Notes under the pieces: generated by a model
Seen by the model: the letters and a program-made list of their open reading frames with translations, nothing else
What the model was told of the DNA's origin: nothing
Database searches by the model: none
Shown here: piece by piece, positions 36,641 to 49,200 of the stretch
Layout: the number at the start of each line of letters is the position of its first letter
Position numbering within the stretch: position 1 is the stretch's first letter
Position numbers and translations under genes: made by a program
Assembly: GCA_025024175.1 (NCBI GenBank)
Contig: QCXZ01000041.1
Coordinates: 24,733,786-24,797,785 of the forward strand
Length of the DNA stretch: 64,000 nucleotides
Direction of reading: 5' to 3'
From: Rhyzopertha dominica
Lineage: Eukaryota > Arthropoda > Insecta > Coleoptera > Bostrichidae

Positions 36641-38755
36641 ATAACCACTAAAGGCTGTTAAAACCTCTATAGTTTTATATACTTAGTTATTAGTCCTACA
36701 AAATTTTAACTAAAATAGGAACCATTACATTTCAGCATCCTCTCTTTTCTGTGTACCAATATGATGCGATTTTATAACATACAAGCATACACAATAACAA
36801 AAAATGGAATATAAAATATGTTGTGTTTGGTTAAACAGGTTTGTCTCTGAATATACATATAATCACACCTTAATATTTTCGTAAGATTATGTTTACCTAT
36901 TGCCTGTTGTAAAAATTCAAGTCTTGCCAATCCACTTTTACCTAAAATTAAAATTGTAGCGGATTTACCATTAAAAACTGTGTTGAGTTTGAATTACCTT
37001 GTAGTTTTCTTTGCGTTTTATTAGTGCTCTAGACGGCAAGATCAAAAGTGCAACAGATTTGAGATTTTTGTTTACACAAAATGGACATTCAGATTTTCAT
37101 AATGGGGTGCCAACTAAAGGCACCTTTCGAGAATCCAAGCAGATAACTTGTAGTAATGGCAATAGTGGTATAATGCAAATGCACAACAGGAAGCAATTTT
37201 AGATGCGGGATAAGCACCAAAACCTCTCGACCTGACTAACAGTAATTAAAAAATGACTTAGACTAGCAATTAAATTTTATTGGTCATTATAATCGTCCCT
37301 GACAGCAATACACTTATTACATCAGTTCAACAACAATGCAAAACACGTTGTTCCCAAAATGTGCCCGAAGTGCCGCTTTCACCTCTTCATAGTCAATAAC
37401 GTCTTCAAACATCCTTCAAATTTCCAAAGGAGTAAATAGTTTATAGGAGCCACACGATAATTCGTTCAGAACTGCACTCAAAAAATCGCAGCCATCAGTT
37501 TTTGACGGACTTTTATATTTCTAGGTGAAGCTATTTCACTTCAATTTCGTGACTTTTTTCTTTGAATACACAACATACAGACTTTTAACATTTATTTAAC
37601 TTTCAAGAGTTGATCGCCTAATACAAAAGCAGTATTGTTTTTTGTCCTCATCACCTGTCCTATTAACATAGCATGGACGTACATTTTAAGTATTATCGTC
37701 TATGAAATGAATAGAATCTGTTATAGCGAATTCATTCTGATCCTATGACTAGTTTGGACTGTTCAGAAGGTATACCGAATGAATTGAAGACAGCAAGCTG
37801 CCGCCTTAACCGTACTGTGCGGATGAAAAGCATTCGGTATTTCTGCCTAAAGAATCCAAACAAATACGCAACTAAACGTAGAATCCGAATAAACTGATGA
37901 CAACAAATATTATACATTTCATCTTTGCTCAAGAAAAGCTTCTCCGGTGTCATCGCAATGAGCCTTCCCTAAGTCATAAGTGGGCAAGTGGTAAGTGGTT
38001 ATCACAGTCTTGGCCCACCTAGTGTGCAGAATTTCCGCATAACGTCCAGTTTTATACGCAGATTTTCGTTTATCCAGTCTGGCAAACCAAGCCCTCCAAA
38101 CCATTGCTGACGTATCCAAGAAATGCTACCCATCAATAATTTCCAAAAGCCTTACATTTTACTTTATGAGCGTCCACTTGATATACAGATATGGAATGTA
38201 AAATGTGCCCGTAATTTTAATTTAATATTGATCATTGCTTTAAAATTTGATGCAAATAATCAAGTTTAAAACTAATTTCCGGCAACAAGATTTCTTATTA
38301 TGTTCAGTAAGGAAATGCTGTGTGAATTTTTGGTTTTATCCCAACTGAAACACAGATAAGCTGCATATTTTTTTATGCCACTAAGACTTCACTCCCTTCA
38401 AAACTCCCGTCTTCCGCTCAGATTGAATGTAAAGCGAGAACATATAGCTCATGGATTTGTTATAGAATGGCGGAAAATTGGACAAAAATTTTTCCTACAA
38501 AAAGACTGTAGGTAATTTTCACAAGATCATTGTTTATAAAGCGCCTCTATTATCTTAAACTTTAATAGCTTTAGCACAGACATTCAGTGTTTCTCAGCAA
38601 CGAACTGCTCAGTTCCAAAGTTCGTGGCGACACATCTGAAAAATTATGTGTATGATAGTAGAGCAAATTGGCTATAAGTTTTCTTTAACACCAAATAAGT
38701 TTAACAAATACGTCGACGATACAATATTAAATCGCAATATATGTGTAGTGTTGCA
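36641..38755. other. Intergenic, no gene recognised
   Basis: No gene recognised. The minus strand at 37260-37560 gives a weakly protein-like reading that I could not place in a family. A cattttaag..gcatgg word near 37665 vaguely recalls repeat S. Confidence 0.4.
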
Positions 38756-38756
38756 T

Positions 38757-38848
38757 TGACACACTCACACACACACAAGTACATTAAAATGCATGTCTAT
38801 GCAGTGCTGTCTACACCTCAACCAACTGCAGATAGATCTATTTCGCTG
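38757..38848 (-). repeat. AC microsatellite next to short dispersed repeat S, copy B
   Basis: A cacacacac run at 38757-38777 adjoins an inverted copy of repeat S (38781-38848) reading, on the minus strand, gcagttggttgaggtgtaga through gcatagacatgcattttaa. The adjoining microsatellite on the tail side would suit a retroposed (SINE-like) unit. Confidence 0.6.
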
Positions 38849-39728
38849 TCATTACAGCTCATCAGTGCAGTTTAGGTCTAGTGTAGACAGTACGGCATAG
38901 AACTGGTTTTGCTTATATACCATGTCTTCTTGCTTGAGTAATCATTATTGTTAATTAATAATTAAGTATAGCGTTTTGCATTTATCTTGTCTAATTATTG
39001 TTATGCCATTTCGTCAATATTCAGTTTTCCTGATTTTTAGTATAAGAAATGAAATAGATTTCACAGAACATCAATGACCAACTAGGCCTACTTGTAATAT
39101 ATTCAGCTCTGATTTACATATGTTCCAACTAAAATTAGCACCCCCTGAAGTCTCCGATTTTGTCGAAGTTTGAGAAAAATGCTCAAAAGTGGTCAATTTT
39201 AACTTGAAGGAAGGCCAAATTGATCTTCTTTCCAAAGTAAGGCCAAGAGCCACCCAAAAAAAAAATGAAATGCAATTGGGATCGAGTGACATCATTTTGA
39301 AGCTGCTTTCATTGCATACGCAACCATATGTTTATTTTCAATTTGAACAATCCCTTTTCAGAACACTGCTTAGATTACTGTGAGGAAACAAAAGTTGTTA
39401 TCAAATAGAAAATTGAATTCAACAAAGGCACTGCTCAAAATGTACACCTTTAACTTCCATACAATAGCACAATCAATTTGACCAAACGGCACTCTGCGAT
39501 GACTCGAAGCACATAAGAGATTTAGGATTTTAAGTGCACCACAAATAAAATTCACGGGGGTTACATCGGTCGGCCTAGCTAGGAATTCGATTGGACTCCT
39601 CCGACGTATCCATTGTCTGGTAAAGAGTATTTAGTAAATCGCTTATTCTACATAATAATTTACATCTCCTTCCAGTCCTTAGCTGTCTAAGATCTTAATA
39701 AGGTCTTCTAAACAACTCCAAATAACTA
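38849..39728. other. Intergenic, no gene recognised
   Basis: No gene recognised; short frames on both strands without domains. Confidence 0.45.
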
Positions 39729-39930
39729 TCAAACCGCCACATACTGCGGTCGCCACAAACGCCTCAACGGTTCAGTTGTTAAGGCATTTTGGTGTGAATT
39801 TGACTGAAAATGTATGGTATCACTGTAATAATGATAGTTATGCCTGTTNACTTTACCGTTCAACANAAATACACTTTCATCAGAGAAANGCATGTAAAAG
39901 TAAACTTGAGTCAATTCTNAAAAGCTCAAT
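39729..39930 (-). pseudogene. Tc1/mariner-superfamily DDE transposase fragment, copy 3
   Basis: The minus-strand frame contains FSDESVF, LNG and NRHNYHYYSD, followed by a broken PQ/LRRLW stretch. This is the first-Asp box and following region of the same insect DDE family as at 10590-11330 (which reads FSDEA and NPHW..PQKLNV). Several unresolved bases lie inside it. Confidence 0.75.
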
Positions 39931-41099
39931 AAAATTTGAACAATTTACACTATTGTCGATACGGATCTTCGNCGTATAATTATTGNGAAAGTTTTATATG
40001 GATAAAATTTATGGTTTTTGATCNGATGAACATTACTTTTCGANATGCCTGATTCTTTAACAGGCATTTCTGATAGAACGTTCACGTTTTTTTTGTAAGA
40101 GCCAATTTCGCCACTAAACTAGTTCGGTACTGACGACTAACTTGATGTTACACCTGATTTTTTTGGTTATGGAGTCGTACAGTCATACTGGCACACGTGT
40201 TATTTTCATAGTAGTTTTACTACTTCAATTCTTTGTTCCGCACTATAAACTGTTTTAGAAAAATGCACACTCATATAAACCATAAAAAACGAGTGTACGG
40301 TTTGAAAGAGAATGTTTTAGATTGACAATCATCAAAATTTAAATGAACCTTAAACAATTTCGTAATTTAACAAAATATGGTTATAATTTGAACAAAAAAA
40401 AGAGGTTTTATATACAATGAAAGCAGCTTTAAAATAACATTTTACTCTAACCTTGCTCCTTGTTGCTTTTTTTTATTTTTTGGAAGCTCTGGACGCTAGA
40501 GGAATGCAGAAATAACTTTAAAAACAAGACAAAATTTGATCCACCTTCGAGTTAAATTGACCTGTTTCAGCATATATTAAGTTGAAACTATCGGTATATT
40601 TAAAGGAATTAAACATTACTAATTCAATAGACAGTAATAGTACAAATGTATAATTTGAATTAACAATGCTTGAAGCTGTACATACTTTATTATAAACATT
40701 ACAAACTAGAAATTACATAATACATGTACAATTTTACTGAATTGAAAAAATTGTATAAAATTTGTGAGTAAAGCATCACTTTTACATTCAAATGCACCAA
40801 TCATACAAAAGTGTTACTTTATTCGATACTTACACGAATAATCATTAATAAAATCACTTTCCGCCAAATTCCGACTTATTTTCATCTTTCACGAAAAATT
40901 ACATAACAGCAGTGTTATTTAACGTTCGTTGCCCAACCTACACACAGAGCAGAGTATCTGTAAAAAAATGCAGTTTCAGTATTACAAAAGCGGCGGTTCC
41001 GTAACAGCCACGACCCATTATTGCGTTGCACCGATTTCCTGATCGTTCCACTTAGCTTATCCAACAAAACGAGACGTGCCTTTTCGTAACGAATCAGTG
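39931..41099. other. Intergenic, upstream of the aop 5' region
   Basis: AT-rich with no recognisable gene. Base composition changes sharply near 40920, where the more GC-rich stretch leading to the likely aop promoter begins. Confidence 0.45.
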
Positions 41100-41515
41100 C
41101 CATCGTTGGGAAAAAGAACTCCCAATTATCCGCGCCACCTGCGGTCCCTCCAGAGATGAGGAGGAAGTCTAGCGATTACCCCCACCCGACCGCAGATCCG
41201 GTGTTGATCCGGCAACGTTGCCGTAAAAATTACCACCACCACAGCCGATGACTCCCGCACACCAAACAACTAGGGAACGAGATTCTGACGACGCGACAGT
41301 TCCAAACAGCAGTGGTAAGGTGGCGGTCGTCGAGACTAGTCACAGTTACTACTAGGCCTGTTTATAGTCTCGGGGTTCGGTGCATTAGTGCTCGTTCGGT
41401 GTTTGTGTTTTTGGGAACTGATGATCCGTGTAGCGGAATACTGGTGATAGTGTTGTTCCTACCGATTCCTTGGATATATCTTTACTGGGCTTACAAAATC
41501 CGTCAAGATTAAAAG
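41100..41515 (+). promoter_or_regulatory. aop: Likely aop promoter and 5' untranslated exon
   Basis: This is the most GC- and CpG-rich block near the gene (ccgcgccacctgcggtccct, ggtggcggtcgtcgagac). It lies 1.7 kb upstream of the first coding exon on the same strand, and a usable donor (ttaaaag|gtaaaa) lies at 41515/41516. The coding exon at 43223 begins with an acceptor, so a separate 5' exon must exist upstream, and this is the best candidate. The transcription start and exon limits are inferred. Confidence 0.4.
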
Positions 41516-43222
41516 GTAAAAACCCCGTTGGAATTTAGTACCTGTCCCCACGTGCTTTACTACCTGTTGCGTCATTAAGCAGAAAAACTCGCGGTAATAG
41601 CTTCGAGGAACATTTCCTCTATGGAATTCACAAGGTTGCTCACGTTAAGTTTCCGCGACCGAAACGAGTTTCGTCGATAAATCTGCCCAACAGGAAATGT
41701 TGTGGCCGTAGGGAAGCAGGTCTTGTAACCTTGAGGAGGGCAGTCACCCACTCGTGGCTGTGGTCCTCTTGGGAGGCTGGGACATCTAGAGTATGTGGGA
41801 CGCGTAATTTCCTAATGAGTCCAATTTGCGCACAAGACGAGCAACAGGAAGTCTGATTAGATACGCCAGTTAACTAATTTTATAGATTAGGAATGAAGGG
41901 GCGATAAGCACAAACATGTAGCCAGACGCGGAAGCGTGCTACCGTTTTCTTAGCTATGGCATTGACACATTTCTTCCTGGTTGGGGCCTTTTATCGGCAC
42001 GCACGATGTGCCTTCCTCAAACCTGTTCACAAAGAACGTCGACGGCAATTCCTCATACTGCCATTAGGAAGAACCTTGAAGGTTGGAATTCGTAAATAAC
42101 ATGCGGCTTACTTTTCCCACTGGCGCGTTTGCATACTTTTTGCGCTAGCTAAAACCGGGTACAGACGTAAGTAGCCGGAAATAGTAGGGAATTCGGGAAG
42201 GCTATTATTAAACTATGATTCCGTTTTTCCAAATTCCTATATATTAGAGTCAATTATACTGATGAGGCACGAGCAGTTTTTCGTTATGTAATTTTAAAAG
42301 TTTACGAGACGTATTAGCTGCCATGTTTATGAGCGCATGTATACCGGAAAGTATTAAACGCAAATTATGCTAAAAAGTAACAGCCTGGAAGAAACTTCCG
42401 TGCTCGTTCGTAAAGAACGCCAGCTATTCATTTATTTCCTCTGTCGTGCACATGTTTACCTCCACTTGATAGGCACTTGTTCCTGGTACTTTAGAAAATA
42501 CTTATACGTACAGCAATTTATTTACGATATAAGTAAGTCAATCCTATTACATAACTAAAATTGCTAAAATGCTTACATAGGGTGTCTCATTTTGAAACTG
42601 AATGTATTAAGCAACAGGTAGTACTAGCAAAAATGAGACTGCTGCATACATAAAGTTATTTTGAAGTATTAAATTTGCAAAAGAGCTATGCTATATTTTT
42701 ATTAATACATCTGACATTAGTCATCATTTGATGTTTGATGTTACTGCTGTCAAAAAAAAATACAACTCGATAGTCATAGCAAGGCACTTACTAACACTTA
42801 ACAAAACGAGATAGTTGATAATGTAAAAATAAGATATTCGACTCTCCGTCAAATTTTGTTCACAAAAACGTTTATCAATGTTTTCTGAGAAAATCGATAG
42901 TTGAAGAAACCATTCCAAACGAATGACACGCAGTTTTTTATGAACATATAAGTCTATAAAAATGTTTTAAAGTCAGAAGAAAGTAGAAACATAATTTTTA
43001 GCCCACCTCAGTTTTAAAATTTCATTTAAAACCAATTTTTGCGTTCACTTTAGGCAACGTCAGTTAAAGAAAACGCGATCAAACTTACTGTAGATGTGCT
43101 ATTACTATCTAAAATCAATCACAAGTAGTGCATGCACTGATGAATCGGAGTAGGATGGATGGAGTATGCCTTCCCCCAAACCACAAAATAAATATATCTA
43201 ATATGTGTTTTCATCTTTATAG
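41516..43222 (+). other. aop: Probable first aop intron with ETS-type GGAA sites
   Basis: Noncoding. It has three GGAA-core sites in about 500 bp: acaggaaat at 41690-41698, acaggaagt at 41844-41852 (close to the ETS consensus) and gccggaaat near 42174-42182. A lone transposon-like start (tagggtgtctcatttt) sits near 42580. The acceptor for the coding exon is tttatag at 43216-43222. Confidence 0.4.
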
Positions 43223-43226
43223 AAAC

Positions 43227-46200
43227 ATGAAGTTAGTTCCGGGTCCTCTTCCACCCATTCCAACGGGAGCAAACATGGACCGCCTGCCTTTGCCCATTCC
43301 CTTCAGCCCGGATTTCCTCTGGCGCTACCCGTTGGGGTTCCCCGCCCTTTCGCAACAGCAGCCACCGTCGTCGCCGTTGCTCGACTACAAGAGCCAATTA
43401 CCTAACTCGCTGACCTCGGATCCACGCGTATGGTCCAGGGAAGACGTGATCACGTTTCTGAGATGGGCAGAAAGGGAGTTCGATCTGCAACCTTTCGACC
43501 TGGACAACTTCCAAATGAACGGTGAGTTGCAAGTTGCAAAAAATGCAAAGCTTAATGTTGTTCAACCATTGACTATAAAGCTGCATTCTGTGGCGGATAG
43601 TTTGAAGTCGGCAACAATTCATACTTTAAAAAAGGATTTATATTATGGAGTGACTTCGACGAGGATTTGACATTTAATTATTTAGCATACTACCTATAAA
43701 GTACAGTATGTTTATACAAATAACTATATTAACCTACATATTATGCAAGCGCATACAATCACGTCACTGGTACTTACACTTGTCTTATTTCATAATAGTT
43801 TACTTATTGATTGGACTAGATCAATTGATGTTGTTTAGTAACAATTACAAATTTTTTTAAATATAACTAGGCAAAGGCAGAATGCATCAAACGAATGGAA
43901 TCGTGACAATCAAAATGACAATTGAAAGTGATTGTGTCTCTTTCCACATCAAGGATTAATTTTTTAGGTCTCGAGTTAGGTTAAGTTTACTTACGACGTT
44001 TTTACATGTGTTTTTGCGGCGCGGAGAAAATTCACTGTATGTAGAGACTTGTCGGAATGTTATTCCGTAAACCAAAAGCGAACATATGTACGCTTTCAAA
44101 AAGGTAGTTTCCTAAGTTCATGATGTGGAACTTGCGAGATAAAGCGTAGTGTTTAAATTTAGAGAAGATATAAGAATTTTTGTTGCTTAGAATCGGACAA
44201 CAGACTGATGAAGTACCTGTGCGTGATAAAGTATCCTTTGTCTCCTACAATAGCCATTTCAAATTTTTTATCAGTATCGTATAACTGGAGTACACCACAT
44301 TCTTGAATAAATCTGCTATACTGATTTTTTTTCAAAAGTACTTTTATTGAATTATACTTGCTCATTTTAAGATATATAAAATGAATATAAATTGAAAACA
44401 TCACCAAATATTTAATTTTGTCAAAATTTCTGTCGTTGGCTAATGAAGGGCGCAACTATGGCATTCACAGAAATTACACTACACGAAACATGAAATTACC
44501 GCGATAATCAATCTAATGCCCAGAGAACTAAACTGCGCATCCAAGGCAAAAAGAACTTCTATTCCCTTGTGCCTTGCGTAATATGTCACAATCGATAAAT
44601 TCAAACTAACTGAAATTTTTACTGAAACAGCAGTTTCTAATATTAGGTTATTTGCAGCGAGTCATCACCTTTTTAATGCGCACCTCCATACCAAATATAG
44701 TTACAATTGAAACATTTTGAATTTCAGGAAGACGCTAAACCCTAAAATTTCACCTTAACATAATATTTGAATAAGCCCGCCAATTTCCAAATGCAGATAT
44801 TAATCTACAAGAAATGGGGAGGAGGGGGGAAGCGAGGTTGACGAAAGAGTATCGTATGAAATGTTACGTTAAAACTGTATTGTACAACATGAGTTATTTT
44901 TAGTGTGAAACTAGGATCTAAAAGCACAACAAAATTTCTTTACGCCTACCAGACATATATGGTAAAAATGCCGTTCTGGACAAATTTAATAATATATTGA
45001 TTCTGGGATAAAATTAAAACCTTCATGCATATTTTAGATCAAATCAACACTACGCGTAGCTAGTGTACTACGATAAAATTAAAACTTTTTGAAGCTTCGT
45101 CCACAGAGAAGCAACAGCGAGCAACTTATGTCCTTGTTGATGCATGTTGCGGGAAAATTTTCGTCACCGTGATTGAAGTTACCCCTTGACGCGTGTTGTT
45201 CATTGAGTGTTAGTTGCTTCTGTGTGGACAATGCTTTACATGATTGAAAGGTAATTTTATATAATACATATTTTTTGCTACTACAGGAAACTTTATATTG
45301 ATTGTCATTTACAGGGTGCGAAAAATAAGCCTTCCTAATTGTAAAGATTAATTAGAAAATACTATTTTAGATACAAAGACCTAGTTCTTTATTATAAAAC
45401 AACATGGGAAGTTTTAATTTATATTATTTTAAAAAGAACATCTTGTAGGTGACGTCCATTGTTGACAATATACTGTTGTAGGTGCATTTTGAAATTCTGC
45501 ATCACTTAAGAATAGCTTGTGACACATTGCCTATCTTTGACAGATTGCGTCTTTTAGAATTGATATGGTTCCACAAGAAATATTCGTGGCAGTTTAAATC
45601 CGGAGATCGTGTTGGGATTCTCAAAGAAATTACTTATGAGTACATATAAGACATAAACTTCCCATTCTACTGTGTCTGTCCAGCCTAACTCCGCACTTCC
45701 GTGATCTTCCAGTCCTTTACAAGAACTCACTGAATATAGGGAGGTTATTTTGCCGCACCCTGTATAAGCGTTCTATTTTATTCTTCATATTTATACAGAT
45801 ATTGTGTGACAAGCTGAAATGTAGCTATTAGCATACAGCAACACTGTAAAACATGTACATATTCGGATTTCCACACGATAGTAGTTCACATTGAATGTAA
45901 AGATATCCGGTACTCACGTTATTGCCATTTGTAGTTCCCACATGTGTCTTTCCTAAGCTAACTTTCTGCAACAACAATGTGCATAAGTTCTTTTGTCTGC
46001 AGACTTCTCTTCGAAACACTTAAATTATGTCACAATTTTCATTGCACGTAGGTACGCCTTCAATTATTGAAGTCTAAAGTTTCGTTTTACTATCAGCGCA
46101 TATTCTTTCTGCTGTTGATTTGGAAAAAAAACAGGAAGTTTGAAAAACAATTATTTTATTATGTGTGTACTAATCGAGGCAAAAGTGCAAGGTTTATGGA

Positions 46201-49200
46201 TTGTTATTTCACACTTGGGGTCACGGTTGGTCCGGACGTGACAAAAATCATTGTAATTCGATGAATATGTATGTATATTCGTCCATCCTTCGCCTGCTTA
46301 GGAAACCCCCTTGTGGTCAGACTGATTAACGCTTTTTGTCCGGAAATAACTTGATAACGTTGCCAACGCAGCCGAGTCACTTCCTTGCGCGTCATGAAGG
46401 AACGCGTAATGGTTAAACATTTGATGTACCAGCGCACTTTTTGCGGTTTAACTACAAGGTCGAGCAGAAATTGCGGCGGATAACCTTCCCAGTCGACTTC
46501 CGCAACTTTCCAGGCCTTTCACGACACACACGTGTTGCAGGAACTACCTTCCAAAAACCAGCCCGTGGTGGAAATTTTAAGAAAATTCTTGCTGTGGAAT
46601 TTTTGACTTCGAATAAATTTCATACTGCTGGCAGCTGGTGGAATCATTATTTCATCTCAAAGGTTCACCACCTATTATCTCAGAAAGTCAAAGTTGTACG
46701 TGCAACTGCCACGCTTGAAATTTATTTTAATCCTTAGTACTACATATGTTCAATTTCTATACTTTTTTACTATTTGTTAAACATGACACTTTTTAAAGCA
46801 TAAGCATAGATTTTTTCACATTCGAGACGTGATGCTAGTGCCATCTATCGGCAAAAACTGAAACGACAGACACATATCCTCAGAACGTAGGGAACTCCTT
46901 TTTTTCAGAAGTGGAAGCAACTGCAACGTCTACTTGTCTCATGTAGGGTGCAACGCAAACTAGTTCCGATGTAGACTTCTTATAAATTTACATTGCTGGC
47001 GCGCTGTAAAGGCAGTGAAACTTAACCGCCCACAATTGATTATAATATGTAAGCAACATGCAGAAAAAGTCTAGTGTAAGAAGCTCCTTAAAGAAACTAA
47101 AGCTGCCTTTTGTTTTATATCTAAATTTTTGACATTATACCCTATAAAGCAGACACATACGTATGTACGAGGATAGTCCCAGAAATACCCGACCTAACAA
47201 AGAAATAAATTTGGGAAATGTTTATTTCTCTACATAGTCCCCTTTTTAGCTTGATACATTTTTCTTAGCAATATTTAATGGCATCGACCTTTTTTATAGT
47301 GAGAATCGTTGAGCTCGTCAAAATAGCCGTCAACTGCACATCCCCTTGCTCGTTCTATGCAAATAATAAGTCTACCGATCGTTTTTTTTTAATTTTGAAA
47401 CATCAATTAATCCAGGTTGGCTAAATCTGGCGAATAGGGTGTGCGAGGATAGAATTCGAATTTTAACTCATTGATTTTGGCCACACCGATGACACGTGCG
47501 AATCGAATGTCTTCACCAATGCGGTCGTTTTTCTTACTTCATCACTTAAACGCTGCATACGTGCTTTATAATACTCGCCGTTGATAGTTTTTACTTTCTC
47601 AAGAACGTTTTGACGATTCCTTCGTCTCTAGTGTAAAGTAATGGATCCATGTTTTCTTGGTGATTATGAATCGGCACAAAAGCGCGGAAACTTCGCTAAA
47701 CACTCTATGGAAATATCCTAATGAGACTATTTTGACTTGAGCATTTGAGCACAGCTTTCTCATGTCCAAATTTTCAGTCAATATGCAATGTACAGCACTT
47801 TTTGAAATAGGTGAAATACCAGCTCGCACACTTTCAGTCGACGGTCATCCAATACCATCTTGTAGATTTTCTTTCACCATTTCTGGCGTGGTCACCTCAT
47901 TTGATCGAATGCGGCTATATTCCTCTTGGTAGGTCATACGGCCTCTTTTAACTTGCTGTTGTAAATGAGGGAGCGACCCCCTAGAGTAGTCTAGCTAGGC
48001 TTTGATGTTGGTGGTTGAACCAAAGCCTTTTAAATGAAAGTATTGTAACACATGACGATGATCAATTTTCTCCATGTTTACAAATTCACTTAAGAACATT
48101 CATTATTAATGGTGCTCCCAAATACTAAACAACGTAGCGTCGTCAANNTTCAAACTTACGCTTTATAAGGTTGATACTTTCTGCCACTGTCGTTCTTTTC
48201 AAACAACCGCCATCTATACGTCAACTCGTGTATTTCTAGGATTACCCTCGTATTTGATGTGTAAGGTCAAAATTCAAATGCAGTTTTGTTACAATAACAT
48301 ATATATACAAAATATTTATATGCATGTACACAAAACAAATATTCATAATTTAACAAGAATTAATAGAATACCTTATGCAATGTACTACATATGATATATG
48401 CCTTTTGGTATCACAATTTTATCAACTCAAACACTTGCATTTTAAGACGTACTGAGAGTAGTCCTTTAATTTCAGGTAAAGCCATGTGTCTGCTGACCAG
48501 AGCTGACCTCTCCGAGCGTGCACCTGGATCTGGTGATGTCCTCCACAACGTCCTTCAGCTACTGGTTCGTGAAGCCAACAACCTTCAGCGCTGTTTACCC
48601 TCAAGTCCTGTAACCCCAACTTCGCGCCATCCTTACCCACTGTCACCCCACTCCCATCCTCCGACTCCCAACTGGAACATACTTGCCCAGAACAACTCCG
48701 ACTTTCACACCTCCCATGCTGCCACCCTTGCTGCACACCTGATGGCACAAAGCAATTCTGTGACGTTGAGTCCTGCACCTTCTGTAGACAGCCAGGCGGG
48801 AAGTCCACAGCATGCTGATAACCAACCACCTTATGGGCAGACTCTTGGGTTCAACAGCAATGGGAGCAATGGTAGCGGTAGCAACCAGTCGGATTCTGAT
48901 GAAGACAGCTTTCCTGACGGAAAAAACGGCAGCAATATGAGCCCGCCAAATACTCCGACGGCTTATGCATTTGCACCATTACTGCCAGGTATGCCGCCCA
49001 AGAGCCCCAAAGAAGCCGCATCCAGTCCTGGAGTGTTCAAAAGGGAATTCTTTCCAAATGAATCCCCAGAACCGAACACAAGTAAGTGCACTTTATACCC
49101 TTCTTTAAAAATGACTGTTGCAAGTTTAGTCTTTCATTTGCTGTGTTGAAAAATTGTCAGGTTAATTAAAGTTTCTATTTGAAACTTCATATATGTACAT

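Larger units (their letters stand above)
43522..48475 (+). other. aop: aop intron 1 (coding), 4.95 kb with two DNA transposons
   Basis: Donor gtgagt at 43522, acceptor ttttaatttcag at 48475. It contains a 451-bp element (45312-45762) and a 1083-bp mariner (47168-48250). A GC-richer stretch at 46300-46700 with a 98-codon frame (46441-46737) has no recognisable domain. It may be another transposon piece or an enhancer. Confidence 0.85.

Noticed and set aside
38755..38780. Direct-repeat array resembling a CRISPR start
   Set aside because: It is an AC microsatellite in eukaryotic DNA; no spacer-repeat pattern exists anywhere in the window.
43128..43226. Upstream Met at 43128 as the aop start
   Set aside because: A good acceptor (tttatag, 43216-43222) lies between it and the conserved MKLVPGP start, so it is probably intronic.
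46441..46737. 98-codon frame in aop intron 1
   Set aside because: No family features, no splice support and overlapping antisense frames; composition alone can explain it.
48422..48829. 135-codon antisense frame across aop exon 2
   Set aside because: It is the shadow of the aop coding strand, which has a verified domain and splice phase.
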